From positions 1,151,893 through 1,215,892 of the forward strand of contig NZ_BNCI01000001.1 of NCBI RefSeq assembly GCF_014656395.1: 64,000 bases of DNA. The letters are read 5' to 3'. The position numbers and the translations under genes were made by a program. Of the stretch, positions 1 to 7,737 are shown one piece after another (position 1 is the first letter of the stretch; the number at the start of each line of letters is the position of its first letter). The DNA comes from Kordiimonas sediminis (GTDB lineage Bacteria > Pseudomonadota > Alphaproteobacteria > Sphingomonadales > Kordiimonadaceae). The notes below the pieces were generated by a model. It worked only from the letters and a program-made list of their open reading frames with translations, did no database searches and had not been told where the DNA came from.

Positions 1-564
1 ATTTGGTACGAGGAAAACTTCCCCGGTTTCGTCCTGCATAACGGTAAGAAATTTACCATTACCAGAGGTCCAGTCACCTGCACTGCTCCGGATATAGCTG
101 AATTGACCGTCTGCCTGTTCTTTCATTGTTGCGACTGTTTGCAGGGCTTCACGTACCGACTGATCACTGATCAGGGAAAGCCTGCCGGTGGATACAAGCT
201 CTTCCCAGGCACCCATGCGAACATCAGCGGTGGGGTAAGCGCCCCACGGCGCCAGTCGTTTGGATTGTTCGGCCAGATTGGCTTCTGATACACTATCGTC
301 AATCAGTACAGTCGCGAGTGCATTTATATTTTTGTGGATGTGGGCGTGAAACTCGGCAGACTCTTCAAGTGATTCCGCATTATGTCGAAGATCACCGGAT
401 AGCCGCTCGAGATATGCAATTTCCAGTGCCGCGTCTTTGCGGGTGTCATTCCAGTCTGTGACCTGCATCCCAAGAAATATACCGGTGATGACGACAAGAA
501 CGTCCAGTCCCACGGCGAACCAGTTCTGGTCCTTCACGTGCTCAATAAAACGGCGTAAGATCAC
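1..564 (-). CDS. DUF6090-like membrane-anchored protein (3' end cut by window)
   Basis: The frame is open from a GTG at 564 to the window edge (188 codons) with no stop, so the C-terminus is missing. The GTG has a strong purine-rich Shine-Dalgarno (GGGAGGGAGAC) just upstream, which decides the start. The product begins with a short basic segment (ILRRFIEHVKDQNWFAVGLD) followed by one hydrophobic stretch (about residues 17-36) and then a soluble, mostly helical region. This N-terminal layout is that of the DUF6090-type proteins frequent in proteobacteria, whose function is unknown. A single inner-membrane anchor with the rest in the periplasm is the likely topology. It is co-directional with the serine hydrolase that ends upstream. 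Family assignment is from memory of the N-terminal pattern and is moderate. Confidence 0.6.
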   Translation of the reverse strand, partial: MILRRFIEHVKDQNWFAVGLDVLVVITGIFLGMQVTDWNDTRKDAALEIAYLERLSGDLRHNAESLEESAEFHAHIHKNINALATVLIDDSVSEANLAEQSKRLAPWGAYPTADVRMGAWEELVSTGRLSLISDQSVREALQTVATMKEQADGQFSYIRSSAGDWTSGNGKFLTVMQDETGEVFLVPN

Positions 565-624
565 AGGCTGTCTCCCTCCCTGATGTGGGAGGGATAGTAT
601 CACAGATTTATCCCGTTTACCCTG

Positions 625-1812
625 CTATTGTTTGCTGTCCTGCTCTGGTGTAGTGCTCGTGCGAAGGCTTGGGATATAGGTTTGCAGTACTGCATCTTCT
701 ATCTCCTGTGTCTGAGCGCGGTAGCGATTGACAAACACAAGGGTCATCAGTCCTTCGTCGGGGAAACGGCGGAAACGCGTGATAAAACCCGCAACCTGAC
801 CAGTATGCCACTGCGTTTTAAGCCCTTTATAAGGCTCCAGCGACCATCCCATGGCATAAGTCCATGAATTTGTACCGGTTGGAACGTCGGCGACCGTCCA
901 CATCAGTTCCTTGGATTTTTCTGACAGGACTTCATCACCATAAAGCGCTGCGTCCCACTTGGCCAGGTCAGCCGCGGAAGACAATAGTCCCCCGGCGGCG
1001 AGTGTGGACGATGTCTCCGTAGGGCGACGGTTGATTAACTGATCAACTTTATTAACCCAGTAGCCGCTTGCCCGGTGCGGGATGATTGCTTCTGGATCGG
1101 CCATGCGAGTCTGGTTCATTCCGAGGGGTTTGAAAATGCGGTCTTCAAGCACCTGCCCCAGGGGCTTTCCTTCAATACGTTCGACAATCATGCTGATCAG
1201 AAAATAGCCGGTGTTGCTGTAATACCAACCTTCACCCGGTTGAAAGTCCATTGGCCGGGAATGGGCAATCTTGATGATTTCTTCTGGAGTTAGACGAAAG
1301 CCGTACACATCATAACTTCGGATTTCTTCATAGTCCGGGATGCCGGATGTGTGGGTCATCAGCTGGTAGGGTGTAATGCCCAGCCATTCGCTAGGCACGA
1401 AAGGCAAATACTTTTGAATTGGGTCATGCAGGCCCAGCTTGCCTTCTTCCATCAGCATTAAGGCGGCGACAACAATAAACTGTTTGCTGACGGAGCCAAT
1501 TTCAAAAACATTATCCTTCGATACAGGTACATTCAGTTCCACATTCGCCATGCCGTAGGTGCGCAGATCAATCATCTTGCCGCGCGACGCAACGGCTACC
1601 AACGCGCCGGGGATTGTGTGTTTAGCCAACAAGGATTCAACTGTTTCATCCAGCTTTTGCAGGTCTTCGGCTGAAGGTGTTGGAATGTCCTGATCAGCAA
1701 GTGCCTGCGGGGCAGCAAATAGTGCCAGTTGGCCAAGAAGAAGACTGCATACCCAGAATGACTTGTAACCGTAAGATAAAAATGACCTAAGGTTGCCCTG
1801 AAAAGCTTTCAT
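625..1812 (-). CDS. Secreted serine hydrolase, beta-lactamase class C / PBP4* family
   Basis: This is a beta-lactamase-fold serine hydrolase exported to the periplasm or outside. An upstream in-frame start exists at 1842, but the ATG at 1812 follows GGGGGA six bases away and begins the signal peptide, so I take it as the start (395 aa). The three active-site elements are visible: SVSK near residue 107 (nucleophile Ser and Lys), YSN near 198 (general base Tyr) and HTG near 337. Such proteins include DD-peptidases, D-aminopeptidases and esterases; true beta-lactamase activity cannot be told from sequence. It is divergent from the similar enzyme at 2320, and an N-acyl-D-amino-acid deacylase follows that gene, which hints at D-amino-acid-containing peptides as substrates (inference). 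Family is firm; substrate is unknown. Confidence 0.88.
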   Translation of the reverse strand: MKAFQGNLRSFLSYGYKSFWVCSLLLGQLALFAAPQALADQDIPTPSAEDLQKLDETVESLLAKHTIPGALVAVASRGKMIDLRTYGMANVELNVPVSKDNVFEIGSVSKQFIVVAALMLMEEGKLGLHDPIQKYLPFVPSEWLGITPYQLMTHTSGIPDYEEIRSYDVYGFRLTPEEIIKIAHSRPMDFQPGEGWYYSNTGYFLISMIVERIEGKPLGQVLEDRIFKPLGMNQTRMADPEAIIPHRASGYWVNKVDQLINRRPTETSSTLAAGGLLSSAADLAKWDAALYGDEVLSEKSKELMWTVADVPTGTNSWTYAMGWSLEPYKGLKTQWHTGQVAGFITRFRRFPDEGLMTLVFVNRYRAQTQEIEDAVLQTYIPSLRTSTTPEQDSKQ

Positions 1813-1937
1813 GATATTCCCCCATAACATCGCTCGCAGCATGTCCTTGTGCAGTGATTAATAAGTAAAGCATTACTATATCGTTTTGGCGAGATAATGA
1901 AACTACTAAGTGTACCCAAAATCCTGAATACTTTCAG

Positions 1938-2141
1938 TTAGTTGGCGGGTACACTCGTTCGTTTGTTCCAAATAGCAGCGGCCTCCTCACGGGTTGTGGC
2001 AGGTGCAGTGCTGGCACCACATTTGTCTTCATCCAGGCACTCGGCCCACCAAATACGCAGGTCCGGATCGCCGTCTAAGTTGGAGACAAGCTGGCAGGTG
2101 CTACCACAAAAGGGGCAAGGCAGGCATACGGGAGTTGTCAT
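1938..2141 (-). CDS. Lar-like restriction-alleviation zinc-ribbon protein
   Basis: A 67-residue protein with a CPFCG knuckle near the N-terminus (Cys9, Cys12), a second pair (Cys35, Cys41) in the pattern C-x5-CGA, and the closing EAAAIWNKR motif. This arrangement matches the Lar family (restriction alleviation proteins, usually phage or plasmid encoded) and the generic zinc ribbons grouped with it. The frame extends ten residues upstream to 2171, but the ATG at 2141 has AAGGA seven bases before it and gives the canonical N-terminus. It sits alone between two divergent serine hydrolases with no phage genes around it. E. coli Lar modifies type I restriction; whether this protein does so is not shown, and many members are simple metal-binding proteins of unknown role. 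Confidence 0.65.
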   Translation of the reverse strand: MTTPVCLPCPFCGSTCQLVSNLDGDPDLRIWWAECLDEDKCGASTAPATTREEAAAIWNKRTSVPAN

Positions 2142-2319
2142 GGATATATCCTTCGTTTGCTGAAATTCCACTTGGTAGGACGGTCTGCAGCCCCGAGACC
2201 GTAAATTTTTTGATGTTTTGTGCGTTCTCTGAGGATTTCAGGGACTAAATGCGCCTGAATGTGGTTGCATTTGTCAGACCATACGCTGATGTTTAGAGAA
2301 ACAGAAAGAAAGGGTGGGT

Positions 2320-3516
2320 ATGTTAGGGTTTGCAAAATATAACAGGTTTGGTGTCGCTTTACGCATGGGGGTGTCAGCCGGGATGTTGATACTGTCCTCC
2401 CAAGTCGTGGCTGATCAGGCGACGGAATACCCTGCCGCGTTCAGTAAGGCTGTGGACAAGATATTTGCCCCTTTTGACCGCACTGATGCACCGGGGTGTG
2501 CCGTGGGTGTTATGAAAGATGGCGAGTTCCTGCATAAGGGAGCATACGGGATGGCCAGTCTGGAACTGGGCGTGCCGCTGACACCGGATTCAGTATTTCG
2601 TATTGCATCTGTTTCTAAGCAGTTTACTGCTGCGGCCGTTCTTCTGCTGGCTGATGATGGTGTCATTGATCTTGACGAGGACATCAGGCGTTATCTGCCA
2701 GACTTGCCCGACTATGCCCATACAGTAACCGTTCGGTCAATGTTAGGGCATACAAGCGGCATGAGCCGCTATGACCATATATCAGGGTCGTACGAAGGTG
2801 AAAAGCAGCCAAGTGCTGTTGATTTGCGGTCGCCGCTTGGACGTCCGTTTCGTTTGGGAAATGAAGACTATTTAACCAACGATGAATTTTATGATGTGGT
2901 GAAAAAGCTTGGTCTGATCCATGAGCCGGACACCAGGTTTGAATATAATAATGTTGCCTATTTTCTATTGTCCAAACTGGTTGAAAAAGTCTCTGGGAAA
3001 ACTCTGCGTACGTTCGCGGATGAACGGATATTCGGTCCTTTGGGCATGTCTGAGACTTTTTACAGTGATGATGCCGTGGAGATTATCAAGAACCGTGCAC
3101 AAGGGTATAAGCCAAAAGAAGGCGGTGGGTATATCAATGATATGACCAATCTATTTGTCGTCGGTGACGGGGGTGTGCACACAAGCATCAATGATTTCAT
3201 CAAGTGGGACAGAAATTTTATAGACCCAAAACTGGGCAAAGACCCGGCCGCCTTCAAAGCCTTGATGAACACCCCGACCAGTCAGCATAAAGCACGGGGT
3301 GCACTGTATGCTTATGGCCAGTTCAGAATTGAAACGGATAGTAACGTTCGTTACGAACACAGTGGGGGCTGGCTTGGCTTTACCAGCTATTATCGCAGGA
3401 TTGAGGACGAAGGCTTTTCCCTGGTAACACTGTGCAATAATGCCCAGCAAGAGGGGCTATATGAAGCGATTGATGCGGTGGTAGATCTATACTTCTCTGA
3501 TAAACCCGCCGGATAA
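2320..3516 (+). CDS. Secreted serine hydrolase, beta-lactamase class C family
   Basis: A 398-residue exported serine hydrolase. The ATG at 2320 is preferred over a GTG two codons upstream, with AGAAAGG as ribosome site. Residues 1-32 form a signal peptide ending near VVADQA. Active-site elements are SVSK (Ser97, Lys100), YNN in the middle of the protein, and HSG followed by GWLGF near the C-terminus. Length and motifs are normal for the family. It is convergent with the deacylase gene, the two separated by a bidirectional terminator. Similarity to the enzyme at 625-1812 is at motif level, so the pair may be an old duplication, but I could not align them. Periplasmic peptide, ester or amide hydrolysis is expected; the substrate cannot be predicted. 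Confidence 0.87.
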   Translation: MLGFAKYNRFGVALRMGVSAGMLILSSQVVADQATEYPAAFSKAVDKIFAPFDRTDAPGCAVGVMKDGEFLHKGAYGMASLELGVPLTPDSVFRIASVSKQFTAAAVLLLADDGVIDLDEDIRRYLPDLPDYAHTVTVRSMLGHTSGMSRYDHISGSYEGEKQPSAVDLRSPLGRPFRLGNEDYLTNDEFYDVVKKLGLIHEPDTRFEYNNVAYFLLSKLVEKVSGKTLRTFADERIFGPLGMSETFYSDDAVEIIKNRAQGYKPKEGGGYINDMTNLFVVGDGGVHTSINDFIKWDRNFIDPKLGKDPAAFKALMNTPTSQHKARGALYAYGQFRIETDSNVRYEHSGGWLGFTSYYRRIEDEGFSLVTLCNNAQQEGLYEAIDAVVDLYFSDKPAG

Positions 3517-3540
3517 AAAAGGGGCACACTGTGCCCCTTC
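3517..3540. terminator. Bidirectional terminator between convergent genes
   Basis: A perfect hairpin with arms GGGGCACA and TGTGCCCC around a single base lies directly between the stop of the serine hydrolase at 3516 and the end of the deacylase at 3567. On the minus strand the stem is followed by six T, a canonical intrinsic terminator. On the plus strand the tail is weaker (TTCGTATGTT), so termination there may be partial. Confidence 0.85.
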
Positions 3541-3566
3541 GTATGTTCCCCAGTGACGCTGGCGGC

Positions 3567-5186
3567 TTAGTATGTTTCGCCGCCACGCAGGATCGCAACA
3601 CCGGACAGCGCGCCTGTTGGTGCACCATCTTTCAACAGGAAGTCACCGTTCACAAGAACATGGACTGTACCCTCTGATAATTCTTTCGGTGCTTCGTAGG
3701 TGGCTTTTACCTTGATTTTATCGCGGTCAAAGACGGCAATATCAGCCGCCTGACCAACTTTCAGATAGCCACGGTTCTCAAGGCCCAGGAAATCAGCAGC
3801 CAGTCCGGACATGGAGCGCACGGCAAAGGCCATGGAAATCATGTTGTCTTCAATCACATATTCATACAGTTTCTTGGTAAAGGCACCATACGTGCGTGGA
3901 TGTGCTGATGCCTGATCAGGGTGTGGTGGGCGGCCATCCGTGCAGGTCATCATCCAGGATTGTTTGGCCAGATACCGGGTGTTGTTATCGTCATATAGTT
4001 CAAGATTCATCACAGCGGTTTTCTTTTCGCGGATGAGCTGTCTGACAGCTTCCTGCACACTTAGCCCCATGTTTTGAGCGGCAATATCCAGTGTCAGGCC
4101 GTTAATGTCAGGAGAAGGGTCAACAAGCTTAATTTTCGATGCGCCGCCACGAATGGCCAGCATTTCCATTGTTTGAACATCAAGCTGTTTGATAATTTCA
4201 GGGTCTTCGAAGCGTTTCATGATCGCATCGTAACCGCCAGCAGCAGCCCAGCGGGGCAGGGCATAAGCACTTAGCGAGCTGCGGGTTGCATTGTAGACAT
4301 GCTGTGCGCCAGCCACATCAACACCGCGTGCCCGGGCTTCATTAATCAGGGCTGCTCCTTCGTTTGCACGGCCGTAATTCTGGATGCCCTGTGCATTAAA
4401 GTGCGAGAAAATGACCCGTGTTCCAGAACGCTCGCCAATCTCGATCCCTTCCTTGATAGAAGCCAGATACCCTATGCCTTTGTAGGCGGCGCCTAAATCA
4501 CGGTCATGGGTATCATAGATGCCTCCGTATGGTGCAGCGACTGACGCCAGCGCAACAACCTCGTCGGTGCTGGAATAAGAGCCAGGAACGTAGAAAAGAC
4601 CACTAGACAGGCCAAAAGCTCCTTCGTCCATGCCGGTTTTGACCAGACTTTTCATCTGTTTCAGTTCGGTATCAGTCGGTGCACGATCAGCATCGCCCAT
4701 AACTGTACGCCTAATGGTGTTATGACCAACATAGGAAAAGAGATTGGGGCCGAAACCGGTTTTTTTCAGGCTGTCATACCGTTTTTTGATGTGCGGTGTG
4801 CCAAACCCATCCAAACCCAACGACGTTGTCGTGATACCCTGATAGATATAGGGCAAGCCTTCGCGGGCATAGTCTTCTTCTGGCGTGTTATGGGAGTGCA
4901 TGTCGATGAAACCAGGCGTTACCATCAGCCCGGTAGCGTCGATAGTCGTTGTCGCATCGAAGCTTTTATCGCTTGCGGTACCAATATAGACGATTGTCCC
5001 ATCCTTGATGGCGATATTGGCTGTATAGGGCTTGCCGCCGGTGCCGTCGTACAAAAGGCCCCCGGTTATGACTGTATCTACTTTCTCTGTGGATGGAGCA
5101 GTTCCCTGACCAGTGTCACATGCCGCAAGTGCAAGGCAGGCCATACCCAGAAAACCGACTTTCTTTACAAAATGTATCCCCCACAT
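3567..5186 (-). CDS. N-acyl-D-amino-acid deacylase (lipoprotein amidohydrolase)
   Basis: Metal-dependent amidohydrolase of the D-aminoacylase group, about 539 aa. The frame runs up to 5393, but the ATG at 5186 follows AAAGGAG and starts a lipoprotein signal with lipobox LAAC, so the longer form is rejected. Metal-site motif GFIDMHSHNT lies early in the barrel. The C-terminal block contains TDGRPPHP, HPRTYGAF, GLENRGYLKVGQAADIAVFD and VLVNG, characteristic of N-acyl-D-amino-acid deacylases and related dihydroorotase-like enzymes. These release D-amino acids from N-acyl derivatives using zinc. A lipid anchor would place it on the periplasmic face of the outer or inner membrane. Neighbouring secreted serine hydrolases make degradation of D-amino-acid peptides plausible but unproven. 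A D-glutamate deacylase or another hydantoinase-like activity is the main alternative. Confidence 0.82.
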   Translation of the reverse strand: MWGIHFVKKVGFLGMACLALAACDTGQGTAPSTEKVDTVITGGLLYDGTGGKPYTANIAIKDGTIVYIGTASDKSFDATTTIDATGLMVTPGFIDMHSHNTPEEDYAREGLPYIYQGITTTSLGLDGFGTPHIKKRYDSLKKTGFGPNLFSYVGHNTIRRTVMGDADRAPTDTELKQMKSLVKTGMDEGAFGLSSGLFYVPGSYSSTDEVVALASVAAPYGGIYDTHDRDLGAAYKGIGYLASIKEGIEIGERSGTRVIFSHFNAQGIQNYGRANEGAALINEARARGVDVAGAQHVYNATRSSLSAYALPRWAAAGGYDAIMKRFEDPEIIKQLDVQTMEMLAIRGGASKIKLVDPSPDINGLTLDIAAQNMGLSVQEAVRQLIREKKTAVMNLELYDDNNTRYLAKQSWMMTCTDGRPPHPDQASAHPRTYGAFTKKLYEYVIEDNMISMAFAVRSMSGLAADFLGLENRGYLKVGQAADIAVFDRDKIKVKATYEAPKELSEGTVHVLVNGDFLLKDGAPTGALSGVAILRGGETY

Positions 5187-5380
5187 AGAAAAACTCTCCT
5201 TTAAACCCTGAAAATAACGTAGATATACGGTACCACCGTCAACAATAGAGCCGGTGAATATTGTCTTCAAATTGATTGTTTTAATGCTTACATAGGGTGG
5301 GTTTATAGTAAGCGTCGATATGGTGGCTGTGGGTGGTAAGTCACCATGATAAATGATGGGGTGCAAATACGGGGGCCGCA

Positions 5381-5881
5381 ATGTTTGGTACACTATTTAC
5401 AGCGTTGATGATGGGGGTCTTGGTCGGTGGGTTAAGCTATGCACTATTTTGGTGGGCGCACCGTGTTGGTTTAACTGATGATGACGGTACTGTAAAAAAA
5501 CGCCCAAAACGGAATGAAGAAACGGGCAAAAAACAGGATCGGAAAACCGGGGACTACACCATTGATAAGTGGCTTTCTTTTGGGGGTGGGTATTATGGGG
5601 TGGTAGCCCTTTTGACCTTTATCCTTATTGAGCTTGAGCAGGCTATTGAATTTCTGACAGATTGGGATGCCATTGTACGGTATTTTTCTACTTTTGGAAT
5701 CAATACCCTTGTCCAGTTTCTGATCAATCAGATTCAAAACTTTGTGCAGGCAATTATTTGGCCTGTTGAGTATATCCAAGAATATCAGCCACTTGAGTGG
5801 GCAATATTATTTGCTGTCACGTACGGTGCCTTTCGCATTGCGCAGGCGTATGCGAAACAGAAAAATCATCAAACAGGGTAA
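5381..5881 (+). CDS. Hypothetical small membrane protein
   Basis: 166 residues, not recognised. It has an N-terminal hydrophobic helix (about 5-27), a strongly charged lysine/arginine-rich stretch at 32-58, a second hydrophobic helix (about 68-88, containing FGGGYYGVVALLTFILIE) and a possible third near 138-155. It starts 194 bases from the divergent lipoprotein deacylase, so both may share a promoter region. The ribosome site is only a weak G-run. No catalytic motifs are visible. The frame is well conserved in composition with its neighbours, so I consider it a real gene of unknown function located in the inner membrane. Confidence 0.65.
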   Translation: MFGTLFTALMMGVLVGGLSYALFWWAHRVGLTDDDGTVKKRPKRNEETGKKQDRKTGDYTIDKWLSFGGGYYGVVALLTFILIELEQAIEFLTDWDAIVRYFSTFGINTLVQFLINQIQNFVQAIIWPVEYIQEYQPLEWAILFAVTYGAFRIAQAYAKQKNHQTG

Positions 5882-5939
5882 TGTTTATCACCTTGGAATA
5901 GGCTGCGGGGCCGGCCTTTTTCTAACCGAACGCTAATGA

Positions 5940-6653
5940 TTACGGCGTCATCAGTATTTCAAGATACTTGGGGTCAAGGGTTGATTTTGATCCCGCCAGG
6001 TAGATGTGGGATGCGTCAACTGTTGCGACTGGTATAACTGCTTGCTCTGAGTGTCCGAGATTTTTCAGATTATTGTTTACTTCCTTCATGTCACTGACAA
6101 TAAAGTCAATGCGCCCATGCAGCAGCAGCGATTCAAAGCCTTCGGCTTTTGCTTCTGCTAGTTGGAGGATATTTTCCTCCTTAAAGCCAAATTTGGATAG
6201 CATGTCACACTGGGCAGATTCCGTTTCACACACAACGGTATATTTACCGCTGATGATGCTGTCATGGTCCAGGTTTTGGAATTCTTCTGTATTGCGCGCA
6301 ATCAGCTTGTAGTCAGTGATAAGGAGTGGATGAAGCCAGTGAAAGTGCTCTTCCCGTTCAGGTGACCTGATCAAGCCAATAATAAGCCCGTTTTGCTGGG
6401 TTTCGGCATCGCGTAAGATGCGGCGCCAAGGCTGTATTTTTATCTCGTACGGCACATCTTTGGAGCGAAGAAATTGTTTACTGGTTTTAACAATTTCACC
6501 AAATCTGGAAGCACTGCCATCGTGAGTTGTGAGAGACACAGTCGAATCAAGGAACAGCACAACAGGCGTTTTAGGGGCCGCAGACGCAGAATACGCCCCT
6601 AAAAAAGATGCTACAAATAGAAGTCCTAGCGAGAAATACCGTTTTCTAATCAT
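5940..6653 (-). CDS. Periplasmic substrate-binding-like protein (SBP_bac_3 type)
   Basis: A 237-residue protein with a clear Sec signal peptide (cleavage near ASAAP) and the low-conservation architecture of extracellular solute-binding family 3 proteins. Typical features are PWRRILRDA after the first lobe, LIIGLIRSPEREEHFHWLHPLL, and the second-lobe GFESLLLHGRIDFIVSD. No permease or ATPase gene is adjacent, so it is an orphan binding protein. Such orphans often act as sensory inputs or as remnants of two-component sensor systems rather than as transport components. The similar orphan at 6946 is divergent, and another occurs at 32867. Ligand cannot be predicted. Confidence 0.72.
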   Translation of the reverse strand: MIRKRYFSLGLLFVASFLGAYSASAAPKTPVVLFLDSTVSLTTHDGSASRFGEIVKTSKQFLRSKDVPYEIKIQPWRRILRDAETQQNGLIIGLIRSPEREEHFHWLHPLLITDYKLIARNTEEFQNLDHDSIISGKYTVVCETESAQCDMLSKFGFKEENILQLAEAKAEGFESLLLHGRIDFIVSDMKEVNNNLKNLGHSEQAVIPVATVDASHIYLAGSKSTLDPKYLEILMTP

Positions 6654-6945
6654 TATGTGCAGGTCTGAACTGTCGCGTATTAATTGAAATCATTATAGTT
6701 AATAGATAGTAAACATGACTTTTACACAGTTTTGCCCAGCCTTTCAAGAAAACTGTGCTCTTAGGTCCTTCAGCGCGGAACCGAGCGTGTGAGCTTTTAG
6801 CATTCAAGAAAATTGTACCAATAGCAGATATCAACCCGTGATAGAATAAACAAGGAATAGTAAAGGTAAAGTCTAGTTAAGGTATTGCATAAAACATTCC
6901 GTAAAGATTGATTTTTGCGATATTCAACCTAGATTTCATTTTACT
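6654..6945. other. Divergent intergenic region with a 16-bp imperfect direct repeat
   Basis: AT-rich gap between two divergent binding-protein genes. It contains TTCAAGAAAACTGTGC at 6743-6758 and TTCAAGAAAATTGTAC at 6803-6818 (14 of 16 identical, exactly 60 bases apart). A short frame on the minus strand across this region looks accidental. Promoters for both flanking genes should be here but I could not assign clear -35/-10 boxes. Confidence 0.4.
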
Positions 6946-7701
6946 ATGATTGGGTACAATGATTACTATTTTCAATCGTACAATAATGTTCATAGGGCTG
7001 TTTGCTCTTTGGCGCTAGCGTCGCTTATAATGTTGACGTCCCTGGCTTCTGCCAATGATGGCCCTGCTTATTCTGGGGGTGGCAGCAAGGCTGTATGCCT
7101 GACAGCGCGTAAATTCACCGATATTCCAGCTGTCCTTGAAGTTGTTCGGGAAGAACTTCTCAGAGAGGGATACTGTATCAACTTTATTGAGATCAGTATG
7201 GCCCGTGAAAGAGTGCTGCTGGAGCGGTTGGAACTTGATGTTGCGTTTGCACGAGAGCCGGACCTGCTACCGGCCGACAGACTTGATATGTCACAGGTAA
7301 AGCCCCACTGGTTATCTTTCAATGAATTGTTAATCTGCGGAACGTATGTGGAATGTGGTCTGGAAGTTTTGCCAGAACTGGATGTCGGATGGGTAAGCGA
7401 GAATAAATGGGCTGTTGAGTATATTGACCAGGCCCAGTCCGGCGTCAGTGTACCCAGTCATAGCCAACTGGTTGGTCTGTTTGATCGGTTTCGGGTGGAC
7501 GCAGTGCTGACATCATCTGCGCGCTATATGGTAAGAGAGCAGCGGTTCACCAGGCCGCATACCTTCAAAAAGCTGAAACGCAAAGATGTGTTCATCTGGA
7601 CCCAAACCAAAAGCCCAAGGCTGGTGGATGCGATGCGGCGCGTAGCGGTTCGGCTAAAGTCACGGGTGGAAGAAATGTATCCCGAATTAACCACCAATTA
7701 G
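6946..7701 (+). CDS. Periplasmic substrate-binding-like protein
   Basis: 251 residues with a signal peptide: an N-terminal polar extension, then CSLALASLIMLTSLASA and cleavage near ASAND. The body resembles a shortened family 3 solute-binding protein: KAVCLTARKFTDIPAVLEVV as first strand-helix, LDVAFAREPDLL as hinge-like region, and FRVDAVLTSSARYM in the second lobe. The start at 6946 has no convincing Shine-Dalgarno, so the true start may lie a few codons downstream. No transport genes are nearby. The function is unknown; a periplasmic sensing role is possible given the sensor kinases downstream, but this is inference. Confidence 0.65.
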   Translation: MIGYNDYYFQSYNNVHRAVCSLALASLIMLTSLASANDGPAYSGGGSKAVCLTARKFTDIPAVLEVVREELLREGYCINFIEISMARERVLLERLELDVAFAREPDLLPADRLDMSQVKPHWLSFNELLICGTYVECGLEVLPELDVGWVSENKWAVEYIDQAQSGVSVPSHSQLVGLFDRFRVDAVLTSSARYMVREQRFTRPHTFKKLKRKDVFIWTQTKSPRLVDAMRRVAVRLKSRVEEMYPELTTN

Positions 7702-7737
7702 AAACACCCAAAAAAATATAGACTGGCTTGGCTTATC

